A stretch of 64,000 bases of DNA, taken from CAVUCH01 sp963763095. Its GTDB lineage: Bacteria > Acidobacteriota > Vicinamibacteria > Vicinamibacterales > JAENWD01. The stretch is taken from the NCBI GenBank assembly GCA_963763095.1, contig CAVXNR010000031.1, forward strand, positions 1-64,000. Direction: 5' to 3'. The notes below the pieces were generated by a model. It was given only the letters and a program-made list of their open reading frames with translations, made no database searches and had not been told where the DNA came from. The position numbers were made by a program, and so were the translations under genes. Positions 44,794 through 54,339 of this stretch are shown here, piece by piece (the first letter of the stretch is position 1; every line of letters starts with the position of its first letter).

Positions 44794-47700
44794 ACCAGCG
44801 CGAGCCCGTCCTTCCCCCCGCGCCAGGTCCCCGCGTCCGTTCGCACGCCCTCGAGATCGGGATTCGGATTGCGCACCTTGGCCAGATAGGTCGTCCGGGG
44901 CTTGGTATTCAGTTCCTCGAGGAGCGCGTAGTTACGCGGGTCGGCCTTCGCCTTCACCACCTGGCTCGATCGGTCCCGAAGGTCTCCGAACTGTATCGCC
45001 GAAGCGGGGCAGGCCTGCTGGCAGGCCGTTTTGACGTCGCCGTCACGAATCTCGCGCCCGGCGAGCTTCGCATCGATCTTGACCTTGTTGATCCGCTGCG
45101 TGCAGTAGGTGCACTTCTCCATGACGCCCCTCGCGCGCACCGTGACGTCCGGATTCATGGCGAGCTTGAGGATGTCGGGCGTGTCCTTGGTGTAGTTGAA
45201 GAAATTGAAGCGGCGCACCTTGTAGGGACAGTTGTTCGAGCAGTAGCGGGTCCCGATGCAGCGGTTGTACACCATGACGTTGAGGCCCTGGCCGTCGTGA
45301 ACGGTCGCCGCCACCGGGCAGACCTGCTCGCAGGGGGCATCCTCGCAGTGCATGCAGGGAACCGGCTGGAACACGATCTCCGGGCTGCCGGAGGGCTCGC
45401 CGGAGAAGTACCGGTCGACCCGGATCCAGTGCATCTCGCGCCCCTTCGCGACCTGGGCCTTGCCGACGACCGGCACGTTGTTCTCGCTCTGGCACGCCGT
45501 CATGCACGCGTTGCAGCCGATGCACGAGTTCAGGTCGATCGTCATGCCCCATTGGTGGCCCTTGTCGTAGGCATGCTCCTTCCACAGCGAGAAGTGATGC
45601 GGTTCTTCCTCGAAGACGCCGAATGCGCCGGGCCCTCCTTCCTCTTTCGGGGCCCGTGGGGATTCCGCCGCATGCGCGCTCTCGGCTGTCGGCGGCCGGG
45701 CGGCCAGATCCGACCGAAGCTCAGTCAGCGTCGACTCGCGGACGATGGGGCGGCCTTCCATGCTGCCGTGGTTCTGGGTCGCCGACAATGAGTACGTGCG
45801 CGCGAGCTTGGTGAGCTTGACGCCGCTGTCGAAGCCGGGTGCTTTCGAGCTGCGAACTCTGAACGCGTCGAACCCGACCCCCGAGCCGATCCGGCCCGCG
45901 TGCGAACGGCCATAGCCGACCGTCAACGCGATCACACCATCCGCCATGCCAGGGAGGATGGCGACGGCAAGTTCGAGCGAGCGGCCCGAGTAATCGAGAC
46001 GGATCACGTCCTCGCTCGCCAGACCGAGCGTTTCGGCGGTCTTCGGGCTCACGAGCGCGGGGTTGTCCCAGGTGAGCTTGGTGAGGGGATCGGGAAGCTC
46101 CTGCAGCCACCCGTCGTTCGCGAACCGGCCGTCGTGAAGCGACGGAGAGGGAAGGAACACGATCTCCAGGCCCCGCCTGGCCCCCGCCTCGGCCTGGGCC
46201 GCGCCGGCGCCGCCGCCGATCAGCCGCCCGAGTTCTGCCAGGGGCTCCGCGGTGAGAGCGGGAACGACTTCGGGAAGCTCGCTGCCGGAGAGCAGCCCAT
46301 CGTGCAGGAGGCGGTTCCACTTCGTGTCGAACTCGCCCTCGCCCAGGAGCGGGGTCCAGGTCTCCCGCACGACGTCGTAAGCGGGACGATCCTTCCCTCC
46401 CACCATCAGCGCCAGCACCTCAACGGGCGATCGTCCGCCGAACAGCGGAAGGATCAGTGGCTGGACGACGCTGACCGTGCCTCCAACCGCGCGCACGTCT
46501 CCCCACGATTCGAGGTAGTGAGCACGCGGAACATGCCACTTCGCCCTGGAGGATGTTTCATCGATGGTGTGCCCGAGCGCGATCGAGTCAGGGACCTTCG
46601 CCATCGCCGAAGCAAAGTTGAGATCGGCGGGGGCATCGAACACAGGATTGCCCCCGAGGACCACGAGCGTGCGAACCGCGCCCCCATTCATCGCGGAGAC
46701 GAGCGAAGCGAGCGATCTCACGCTCGGAAGCGACGCGTCCTTTGTCTCGTAATAGCTGACCGTCTTGCCTGTGTTACCGAGATGCGTGTTCAGCGCGCAG
46801 ACCGCCGCGTGAACGGCGGCCGGCTGCCGTTCCCCAGCCACAATCAGGCACTTGCCGCGGTTCGCCTGAAGGTCCTTGGCAAGGGCGTCGATCCAACGCG
46901 AGTCGATACCCGCGACGCCGGCTCCCGCCGGGCTCGCGCCTCCGGCCGCGGGCGGCGCAATCCGTGCGGCGAGCGCTGCGAGGAATGGGGCGATCTGCCG
47001 GCTCTCGAGACGGAGCCGATGATCGGCCATCGCGCCCGTCAGCGAGTAGACCCCTTCAACCGCGTAGAGGCGGTTCATCGCGCCACCCGAGGCTCCCGCA
47101 CGTCTTGCGGCGGCGAAGTCCCGGGCATGGCGAATCATCTCCGGATCCGTGAGAAGCGGGTCGGCGTCGAGGGCAAGAATCACCGAGGCTCGATCGAGCC
47201 GCAGCATGAGATCGAGGTCGCGCCCGGTGGCCTGCCGCAGTCCGGCGAGTCGGTTCTCGTCGCTGACGGCGTCGTAGGTCGCCCAGTGCAAGCGGGGGTA
47301 GCGGGCCCGGAGCTCGGAAGCCAGGCGCGCCAGGGTGGGGGAGGAGAAGGACTCCGAAAGGACGGCAAGGCCGGCGCCGCCATCCGCGGCATGAGCCTCG
47401 GCCAGCTGCCCCCAGGCGGTTACGAAATCGTTCCAGGACTTGCGCGCACCCTTCAGCGTGACCGATTGCGAGCGATCGGGATCGTAGAGCCCGAGCACCG
47501 ACGCCTGCACGAGCGAGCTCGAGGCGCCGAGCGTTGAGGGGTGCGAGGGGTTGCCCTCGATCTTGGTCGGTCGTCCTTCGTGGCTCTCGACAATCACGCC
47601 ATAGCCGCTCCGGCGGAACGGCATCGTCGTCGCGTAGGAGCGGGGGATTCCGGGGACAGTCTCCTCGGGAGCGGTGACAAAGGGCACGATCTCTTCGACC

Positions 47701-47901
47701 GGGCGTCGGCACCCCGCGATGCCCGGCGAGCGACAGCGAGGCGCCGAGCAGCATCATCATGTCCCGCCGGGTGACCCCTTCGGGAAGCTCCGAGGCGCCC
47801 TCCGGGAATTCCCGCTCCAGAGCGGAGCGGAATTCGGGACGATCCTCGATCTGCGCGAGACTTCGCCAGTAGGTTCGACTCACCGGTGGCACCCCGAGCA
47901 T
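44790..47901 (-). CDS. actB: ActB-like molybdopterin-fold/iron-sulfur subunit of alternative complex III, one frameshift
   Basis: About 1036 residues after correction. The N-terminus (TYWRSLAQIEDRPEFRSALE, FPEGASELPEGVTRRDMMML) carries the twin-arginine-like signal typical of ActB. An extra G at about 47722-47724 breaks the frame just before AGCRRPVEEIVPFVTAPEET. The long central part is the molybdopterin-oxidoreductase-like fold, which in ActB lacks the cofactor. The C-terminal part is a four-cluster ferredoxin unit (CIGCNACMTACQSENNVPVV; CEDAPCEQVCPVAA; CIGTRYCSNNCPYK; CTYC and CQQACPASAI). The start at 47901 overlaps actA by 22 bases; GTG at 47883 (VSRTYW), overlapping the actA stop as GTGA, is an alternative. 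Confidence 0.87.
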
Positions 47902-48524
47902 TCAGTCGGCGGATTGACCGTTCGTTCGCCGATCTGCGCCGCGAGCTTCCGAGCGTCACGAGGAGGGGTCCACTTCATGTTGGTGACCTCTGAGACGGGG
48001 CGTCTGTTGGGACCGGGGTCGCGGTGGCAGTCGAGGCACCAGCTCATACTGAGCGGCGCCATCTGAGTGACCGTTTCCATCTGGTCGATGCGGCCATGGC
48101 ACGTGACACAGCCGATTCCTGCCGCCACGTGCGCGTTATGGGCGAAATAGGCGTAGTCGGGCAGCTTGTGGACGCGAATCCAGCGCATCGGCCGGCCGCT
48201 GGCGGCGCTTTCCCGAATAGGTGCGAGCGTTTCGCTGTCCTTTTTTACGAGGTGATGGCAGTTCATGCAGGTCTGGGTGGGCGGGACGTTCGCCACCGCA
48301 GAAATCTCGACCGAAGCGTGACAGTCCCGGCAATCGAGGCCGAGCTCACCGACGTGGAGCTTGTGGCTGTAGGGAACGGGCTGAACGGGACGGTAGCCCA
48401 CGTCTGTGTACCATGGAGAAAAGTAGTACCAGACGCCAGCGATCGCGAGCAGCGGACCGAGGCTGCCCGCGATGGCGGCCACGATCGGGAGCTTGTTCCA
48501 CCACGCGGGAAATATCTGGGCCAA
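47880..48524 (-). CDS. actA: ActA-like pentahaem cytochrome c, TTG start
   Basis: 214 residues. The start is TTG at 48524, the only start in frame because TAG lies two codons upstream; GGAG is about 10 bases away. The N-terminus AQIFPAWWNKLP is the usual ActA beginning. One membrane helix (about 12-34) is followed by five haem sites: CRDCH (65), CMNCH (86), CVTCH (139), CLDCH (163) and CSGCH (209). Extra His residues are in SHKLHVGELG and AYFAHNAHV. First gene of the respiratory operon, with its own promoter upstream. Confidence 0.9.
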   Translation of the reverse strand: MAQIFPAWWNKLPIVAAIAGSLGPLLAIAGVWYYFSPWYTDVGYRPVQPVPYSHKLHVGELGLDCRDCHASVEISAVANVPPTQTCMNCHHLVKKDSETLAPIRESAASGRPMRWIRVHKLPDYAYFAHNAHVAAGIGCVTCHGRIDQMETVTQMAPLSMSWCLDCHRDPGPNRRPVSEVTNMKWTPPRDARKLAAQIGERTVNPPTECSGCHR

Positions 48525-48661
48525 CCGCTAGGACTCCGGGACGTGTGAGGACCGTTGCCCAGACCGCGAGTTCGCGATGGAACTGTGATGCCGCCTCCGC
48601 ACGCCCGCAAAGAGATGTTTTCGCGGGGGGAACGACTGCAATCTCGTCGGTTGAGGCCGCA

Positions 48662-48691
48662 ATCTTAATCACGAACTCGGAAGAGGGTCAA
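48662..48691 (-). promoter_or_regulatory. Sigma70-type promoter of the respiratory operon
   Basis: On the minus strand: -35 TTGACC (48686-48691), 18-base spacer, -10 TAAGAT (48662-48667). The expected start near 48655 gives a leader of about 130 bases before the TTG start of actA. Confidence 0.55.
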
Positions 48692-48746
48692 GCGCGCCGA
48701 GCGTCGATTCGGAACCGGTCACGATGCAGCGGCTCAGCCCCGCGCT

Positions 48747-51101
48747 TCACCGGTTGCCCAGCACGCGATCGATGTCCTTCAGCAGCGCGGCAATCGACGC
48801 CCGGCGCCCCGCTGCATACGCGCGATCCCACCGTTCGGGGGCGAGACGGGCGCGAGCTTGTCGCTCGGGCTGTTCTCGGAGGTCCCGCACCGGGTTATCG
48901 ACGAGGCTATTTCCCGTACGTTCGATCATCGCGTCGCGGGCTCCCAGTATCCGAGCCGCCCACGCGTCATCGCCCTTCAGTACCGCCGCGGCGGCCAGAG
49001 GCGCCAACGCGGACACGAATGCGAACGTGTCCTGGAGATCCCGAATGTGTGTGAGGCTCTCGCGCAGCAAGCCAATCGCCTCGTCGGGGCTGCCGCGGCG
49101 CACCGCCAGGAGGGCGCGGACGTACAGGGTTACGGCCAGGAACCACGGACCTGCGTCCCGGAGCTCCGATGTGGCCTGATCGAGCAGCCGCTCGGCACCT
49201 TCCGCGTCGCCGGCTGCCAGAGTGACCGCGGCCATCGCGCTGAGCGAATTTCCGGTGCCCCACGGGATGGCCAGCGCCCGGAACCCCTGGAGACTCCGGG
49301 TGAATCGATCGCGCGCCGCATCGATGTTCCCGCCGGCATGTTCGATATGCCCGAGCACGAGCTCGGCGTGGACGACCATCTCCGAGTCGCCCGAGTCGAG
49401 CGCCAGCTGGAGGGCCCGAGTCAGCGCGGTCCGCGCGTGCGCGAGCTCCCCTTGCGTGTACCACATGGCCGCCGCGCCGATGAGCGCTCGCGATTCGGCA
49501 AAAGGCGGGCGCGACGGCAGGTTGAGGATCCGTTCATACCAGCGCAGGCCTTCGGCGGCATGCCCCCGAATGATCCAAAAGAACACCAGTCGCCACGCGA
49601 TGTTCGCCGCCTCGGTTGGACGGTCGTGCTCGATCAGCCACGTGAGCGCGCCACGGTAACTGTCGAGATCTTCACGCACGCGGTCCAGCCACTCCACTTG
49701 CGCAGGTCCAACCAGCCCTTCCGCCGCGAGTGCAGCTTCCCCGGTGCAATAGCGCACGAGTCCCTCGAGAGCATCGTCACGCTCACCTGCCGTCGTGAGC
49801 TCGAGAGCCGCGTACGCGCGTACGGTTTCCAGCATGTAATACAGCGTGCAGGTCGGCACGACGGAGGTTTGCGCTCGCAGCAGAAGGCTCTTCTCGATCA
49901 GGCCAGCCGCCGCGCCGAGCGCTTCGTCGATGGTGGCCGCGGCTGCGTCACGACCGGCAAGGACCGCGGCGGCCGCGTCGATTGGAAACAGGCCCGGCAA
50001 CGCCCCGAACCGTCGGAAGGCGCGCCGCTCGTTCGCGTCGAGCAGCTGGTAACTCCAGGCAACCGTCGCATTCATGGTCTGCTGGCGTTCGGGAAGGTCG
50101 CGAAGGCCGGCTGTCGAGAGCAGCACGTCGTGCTCGAGTCGGCGCAGCAAGCCCTCGGCGGTCAACACTTTGATCCACGGGGCGGCGAGCTCCAGCGCGA
50201 GCGGCAGCGCGTCCAGCCGTCGACAAATCGCGGTCACGGTCGGGCCGTTCGCCAGTGTCAGGCGGAAGTCGGGCAGCACATCCCGGACCCGTTCCACGAA
50301 GAGGCGTACCGCTGGAGCGCGTGCCAGATCGGCAGGCGAGACCGTTTCCGATCCCACCTCCAACCCGAGCGGTCTGACGGCGTACTCCCGCTCTCCCCGA
50401 AGACGGAGGGGCGCCCGGCTCGTGGCCAGCAGTCGCAGCGATTCGACCGATGCCACGAGTTCTCCGACCAGCGGCGCCGCGTCCAGAACGTGCTCGAGAT
50501 TGTCGAGCACCAGCAACGTGGGCTGACCGGCGCACGCGGCCCGCGCACGCCCCGCCAGGTCACGTCCCGTGACGTCCGAGAGCCCGAATGCCTCGGCAAT
50601 CGCCGACGCGACGAAGGCAGGGTCGCGAATCACAGCCAGCGTGACGAACACCACGCGGGTGCTGCCCTCCGCGGCGATCGCACGTGCGAGTTCGAGCGCC
50701 AGGCGCGTCTTTCCCGCGCCTCCCGGGCCGGTGAGCGTGATCAGGCGGGCGGCCGGATTTCCCAGCCATTGCCGCAGCGTCTGCACGTCGGCGTCGCGGC
50801 CGAGAAGCGTCGTCAGGGAGACCGGCAGCGAGCCGCGGCTCAATTCATCGGCCGCGGTGTCGCCAGGGCGTGCGCGGGCGCTGCCAAGGAGCGCGTCGCG
50901 GGTGGCGCCACTCAGATCGAGTGCCGCGGCGAGGGCGCGCACGGTCTCCACGTGCGGACGCCGCCGTTCCCCGCGCTCCAGGGCACTCACCGCATGCACG
51001 GAGAGGCCGGAAATCGTGGCGAGTTCCTCCTGCGAGAACCCCGCAGCGTCGCGGAGCGCCTTCAGCTGCGCGCCAAATGAGCCGCGAGCGCCAGGCGTCA
51101 T
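48747..51101 (-). CDS. XRE-HTH / NB-ARC-type ATPase / TPR regulator
   Basis: 784 residues. The N-terminal Cro/CI helix-turn-helix is at residues about 10-65 (GFSQEELATISGLSVHAVSA). The P-loop is TLTGPGGAGKTRLALELARA, and a Walker B-like VLDNLEHVL is followed by LLATSRAPLRLRGEREYAV; this is the AfsR/SARP-like STAND ATPase layout. The C-terminal 350 residues contain TPR-like repeats. Such proteins switch by ATP-driven oligomerisation. The gene lies upstream of the respiratory operon on the same strand but is separated by 220 bases with an independent promoter. Confidence 0.88.
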   Translation of the reverse strand: MTPGARGSFGAQLKALRDAAGFSQEELATISGLSVHAVSALERGERRRPHVETVRALAAALDLSGATRDALLGSARARPGDTAADELSRGSLPVSLTTLLGRDADVQTLRQWLGNPAARLITLTGPGGAGKTRLALELARAIAAEGSTRVVFVTLAVIRDPAFVASAIAEAFGLSDVTGRDLAGRARAACAGQPTLLVLDNLEHVLDAAPLVGELVASVESLRLLATSRAPLRLRGEREYAVRPLGLEVGSETVSPADLARAPAVRLFVERVRDVLPDFRLTLANGPTVTAICRRLDALPLALELAAPWIKVLTAEGLLRRLEHDVLLSTAGLRDLPERQQTMNATVAWSYQLLDANERRAFRRFGALPGLFPIDAAAAVLAGRDAAAATIDEALGAAAGLIEKSLLLRAQTSVVPTCTLYYMLETVRAYAALELTTAGERDDALEGLVRYCTGEAALAAEGLVGPAQVEWLDRVREDLDSYRGALTWLIEHDRPTEAANIAWRLVFFWIIRGHAAEGLRWYERILNLPSRPPFAESRALIGAAAMWYTQGELAHARTALTRALQLALDSGDSEMVVHAELVLGHIEHAGGNIDAARDRFTRSLQGFRALAIPWGTGNSLSAMAAVTLAAGDAEGAERLLDQATSELRDAGPWFLAVTLYVRALLAVRRGSPDEAIGLLRESLTHIRDLQDTFAFVSALAPLAAAAVLKGDDAWAARILGARDAMIERTGNSLVDNPVRDLREQPERQARARLAPERWDRAYAAGRRASIAALLKDIDRVLGNR

Positions 51102-51109
51102 GGGTTCTT

Positions 51110-51115
51110 ATCTTA
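51110..51115 (-). promoter_or_regulatory. -10-like TAAGAT close to the start of the NB-ARC regulator
   Basis: TAAGAT lies exactly 8 bases before the ATG at 51101, implying a nearly leaderless transcript. The same hexamer at the same distance precedes the divergent PadR gene. No clear -35 is seen. Confidence 0.35.
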
Positions 51116-51272
51116 ACGCCGGGCTTGCACGGGCGTAGTACCAGCCTCGGCAGTGCTGGGTGGTCTGGCGTGGTGGTCGGTCCGGTCCTGGGGGATGCCG
51201 GCGATTGTGTGCGATGGCACGGTCAGGGGCTTGACAGCGGAACGATTCCAGGCGCATGCTCAGTCAGCTTAC

Positions 51273-51278
51273 TAAGAT
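51273..51278 (+). promoter_or_regulatory. -10-like TAAGAT close to the padR start
   Basis: TAAGAT ends 8 bases before the ATG at 51287, mirroring the divergent gene. No Shine-Dalgarno sequence fits between, consistent with a leaderless message. Confidence 0.35.
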
Positions 51279-51286
51279 AACTCTGC

Positions 51287-51613
51287 ATGCCGCGCACTGA
51301 TGCCCTCCAGGGGGCGCTTCCTCTCCTCGTGCTGACCCTCCTCGCCCGGCGAGGCCCGCTCCACGGCTACGCCATCGCCACGCAGATCGAGGCGCTTCAC
51401 GACGTGCTCCGAGTCGAGGAAGGCTCTCTATATCCGGCGCTGCACCGGATGGAAGAGTCGGGATGGGTCCGGGCCCGGTGGAGCAGGACGGAAAGCAAGC
51501 GCCGCGCTCGCACGTACGACATCACCGCTGCCGGCCGCCGCCAGCTCGAGGCCGAGGAATCGCGGTGGCGGGCGATCACCGCCGCAATCGGACATGTCTT
51601 GAAGCACGCCTGA
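51287..51613 (+). CDS. PadR-family transcriptional regulator
   Basis: 108 residues. The winged helix-turn-helix has the family signature LTLLARRGPLHGYAIATQIE and VEEGSLYPALHRMEESGWVR, then TESKRRARTYDITAAGRRQL. The ADOP permease gene starts 16 bases after its stop. PadR-ADOP pairs are common in Acidobacteriota, and PadR presumably represses the pair. Confidence 0.92.
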   Translation: MPRTDALQGALPLLVLTLLARRGPLHGYAIATQIEALHDVLRVEEGSLYPALHRMEESGWVRARWSRTESKRRARTYDITAAGRRQLEAEESRWRAITAAIGHVLKHA

Positions 51614-51629
51614 AATCCGAGGGGGCGCC

Positions 51630-54326
51630 ATGTCTTGGCTCTCACGCGTCGCCAACGTCTTCCGTGCAGACCGGGTCACCGACGAGCTCGACGAAGAACT
51701 GCAGTTCCACGTCGACTCCCGGGCACGCGACCTCATGACCCACGGCATGACTTCCGAGGAAGCCTACCGCGAGGCGCGGCGGCGGCTCGGAAACGCGGGC
51801 GCGATTCGCGAGCGCAGCCGGGACGTGAAGCTCGTCGCGCGTCTGGACGACGTAGTGCGGGACCTGCGGTTCGCGATCCGGATGCTGCGTCGAGACCGGG
51901 TCGTCTCACTGGCCGCGGTCGCCTCGCTGGCACTGGCGATCGGCGGCTGCACGGCGGCGTTCGCGCTGGTCGATGCCCTGATCCTCCGGCCGTTGCCCGT
52001 CCGCGAGCCGGCGACGCTTGTCTCTGTCGGCGTGCTCGAAGGCAGCGGCACGGAGCGCACGTCGTTCAACTATCCGCTCTTCGCCGGTCTCATCGATGCG
52101 GTGCGGGGGCGCGCCGAGCTGGCCGCTTTCAGCTACCAGTCGCCGGGCATGGCCACATTCGACGCGGCAGGCGGAGAGGAACGAGTGTACGGACAGTTCG
52201 TCTCCGGAAATGGTTTTGGCATGCTCGGGGTGACGCCGGCTCTCGGGCGCGTGATCGTTCCTTCCGACGACAATCTGGCTGGTGGCCGCGCCGTCGCCGT
52301 GCTCAGCCACAGCTTCTGGAGCAGTCGGTTTGGCAGGGATCCGCACGTTGTCGGCCGCGTGTTCACCCTGGAACGCACCACGTACCAAATCGTCGGCGTC
52401 GCGCGCGAAGGCTTCACCGGCATCGAGCCGGGAATCAGCACGAGCCTGTGGATGCCGCTCACCTCCACGCCTGAGCAGGCGTCGTTCACGGATCCCGGAT
52501 GGCACTGGTTCAAAGTGATGGGGCGACTCTCGCCCGGCCATCGTGCCGACGAGATCCGAGGGGCGATGCAGGCCGCGCTGACGAATTTTCGCCGCGAGCG
52601 TGTGAGGATGTCGGGCGATGCGCCCCGCGCCGAGCGGGAGCGCCTCCTTGCCGCGCGCCTCGTCGTGCGGTCCGCGTCCAACGGCATCTCGGGTCTGCGT
52701 CTGGACTACGAGCGGCCTTTGTGGATCCTGGCCGCGGTCGTGATCCTCGTACTGCTGGCCGCGTGTTCCAACCTGGCGAACCTGATGCTCGCGCGCGGCG
52801 CCGCCCGGGAGCGGGAGATGGCCCTGCGCCTGTCGATTGGCGCTGGCCGGGCGCGGCTGGTCCAGCAGATGCTCGTTGAGGCCGCTGCGGTCGCGATCGC
52901 GGCGGCGGCGGTCGGCGCGGGGTTCGCCCGCGTGGCGGCGCCGGCCATCGTGGGGCTGCTCGCACCCAGCGATACGCCGGCCTATCTCGATGTCCGCTTC
53001 GACATCCGGGCGCTGGCGTTTGCCATGGGTGTCGCTGCCCTCGCGACCATCGCGTTCGGACTCATCCCGGCCCTGCGGGCGTCTGGCACGTCGCCTATCG
53101 AGGCGCTCAAGTCTTCGAGCGGCCGTCACACGACCCGCGCGCGGCTCCTTCGGCCGCTCGTCGCTACTCAGCTCGCCTTCAGCCTCACGGTGCTCTTCCT
53201 CGCGACCCTCCTGCTCGCCTCGTTTGCCCGGCTCGCGCGTGTCGACGCCGGCTTCGTCGCCGACGGCGTGACGCTCGTCAGCGCCGCGCTCGTGCAGCCT
53301 GCGGACGGGCAGCGCGCCCAGGATGCGGCATTGATGCTGGCCGACCAGGTCCGATCGCTCCCCGGCGTGACCTCCGCCGGCATGTCGCGGTGGGCGTTGT
53401 TCAGCGGCGCGGGATGGAACGGCACGGTACTGGTGAACGGGCGGCGACCGAGCGACGCCGACGTGTGGTTCCTCCAAGTGTCGCCAGGGTTCATCGAGAC
53501 CATGCGGATCCGACTCCTCGCCGGCCGCGACCTGACCCGTAGCGACTGCGACCCCGGCAGCCCCTCGGTGCTCGTCAACGAGACGTTTGCACGGCTGTTC
53601 CTGCCGAAGATCCCTCCCCTCGCGGGCCGGTTCACCAGGCCGGAGCGCACCACCGAGCGCGAGCCGGTGCGTCAGATCCCACAGCAGGTCGTGGGGCTCG
53701 TCGGTGACGCGAAGTACAACGACCTGCGCGAGACGGCGCCGCCGACTGTTTACGTGCCGCTCCGTGTACGGCCGGGCGAGAGCGACAACGGCGGCACGCT
53801 CGCGATTCGTTCAACGCTGCCGGACGGCAGGCTGACCGAGGCCGTGCGTGGCGCCGCCGCTCGCGTGACCCCGGCGATGAAGGTGACCGGTGTGACGCGG
53901 CAGTCGACGCTCGTGACCAATACGATGCTGCGCGAGCGGTTGCTCGCGCTGCTGTCCGGCTTCTTTGCGCTCGTGAGCCTCACGTTGGCCGCCGTCGGGC
54001 TGTACGGCGTGCTGAGCTACTCCGTCGTGCAGCAGACTCGTGAGATCGGCATCCGCATGGCGCTTGGCGCGGCGCGGCGGACGGTCGTGCAGGAGGTGGT
54101 CGGCGGCGTCGCGGCGTATGTGGTTCTCGGGATGGCGGCCGGTGTTGCGGGGGGGATCTGGCTGTCGCGACTCGTCTCGACGCTGCTGTACGAGGTGCGT
54201 CCAAACGACTTGGCCACCATCGCCTGGCCGGTGGTGACGCTGCTCGTCGTGGCGACGGTCGCGGCGGTCCTGCCGGCGCGTCGCGCCGCAGGCATCGACC
54301 CGGCGGTAGCGCTGCGCGACGAGTAG
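51630..54326 (+). CDS. ADOP-family ABC permease (duplicated MacB/FtsX)
   Basis: 898 residues, intact. The N-terminal helix pair found in PadR-linked members (DELDEELQFHVDSRARDLMT, YREARRRLGNAGAIRERSRD) is followed by a membrane helix, a MacB-type periplasmic domain, and the first FtsX domain (LANLMLARGAAREREMALRL). A second periplasmic domain and second FtsX domain follow (EIGIRMALGAARRTVVQEVV, ending PARRAAGIDPAVALRDE). No ATPase gene is adjacent; ADOP proteins commonly rely on an unlinked one. Likely an efflux or lipoprotein-extraction type mechanotransmission permease. A decayed paralogue lies at 10256-12692. Confidence 0.92.
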   Translation: MSWLSRVANVFRADRVTDELDEELQFHVDSRARDLMTHGMTSEEAYREARRRLGNAGAIRERSRDVKLVARLDDVVRDLRFAIRMLRRDRVVSLAAVASLALAIGGCTAAFALVDALILRPLPVREPATLVSVGVLEGSGTERTSFNYPLFAGLIDAVRGRAELAAFSYQSPGMATFDAAGGEERVYGQFVSGNGFGMLGVTPALGRVIVPSDDNLAGGRAVAVLSHSFWSSRFGRDPHVVGRVFTLERTTYQIVGVAREGFTGIEPGISTSLWMPLTSTPEQASFTDPGWHWFKVMGRLSPGHRADEIRGAMQAALTNFRRERVRMSGDAPRAERERLLAARLVVRSASNGISGLRLDYERPLWILAAVVILVLLAACSNLANLMLARGAAREREMALRLSIGAGRARLVQQMLVEAAAVAIAAAAVGAGFARVAAPAIVGLLAPSDTPAYLDVRFDIRALAFAMGVAALATIAFGLIPALRASGTSPIEALKSSSGRHTTRARLLRPLVATQLAFSLTVLFLATLLLASFARLARVDAGFVADGVTLVSAALVQPADGQRAQDAALMLADQVRSLPGVTSAGMSRWALFSGAGWNGTVLVNGRRPSDADVWFLQVSPGFIETMRIRLLAGRDLTRSDCDPGSPSVLVNETFARLFLPKIPPLAGRFTRPERTTEREPVRQIPQQVVGLVGDAKYNDLRETAPPTVYVPLRVRPGESDNGGTLAIRSTLPDGRLTEAVRGAAARVTPAMKVTGVTRQSTLVTNTMLRERLLALLSGFFALVSLTLAAVGLYGVLSYSVVQQTREIGIRMALGAARRTVVQEVVGGVAAYVVLGMAAGVAGGIWLSRLVSTLLYEVRPNDLATIAWPVVTLLVVATVAAVLPARRAAGIDPAVALRDE

Positions 54327-54339
54327 CAGAGGGACCAGC

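Noticed and set aside
44188..47901. Interpreting ActB as a catalytic molybdenum enzyme
   Set aside because: The surrounding ActA and ActE and the family N-terminus identify ActB, whose molybdopterin fold is known to lack the cofactor; no molybdenum ligand motif is visible.
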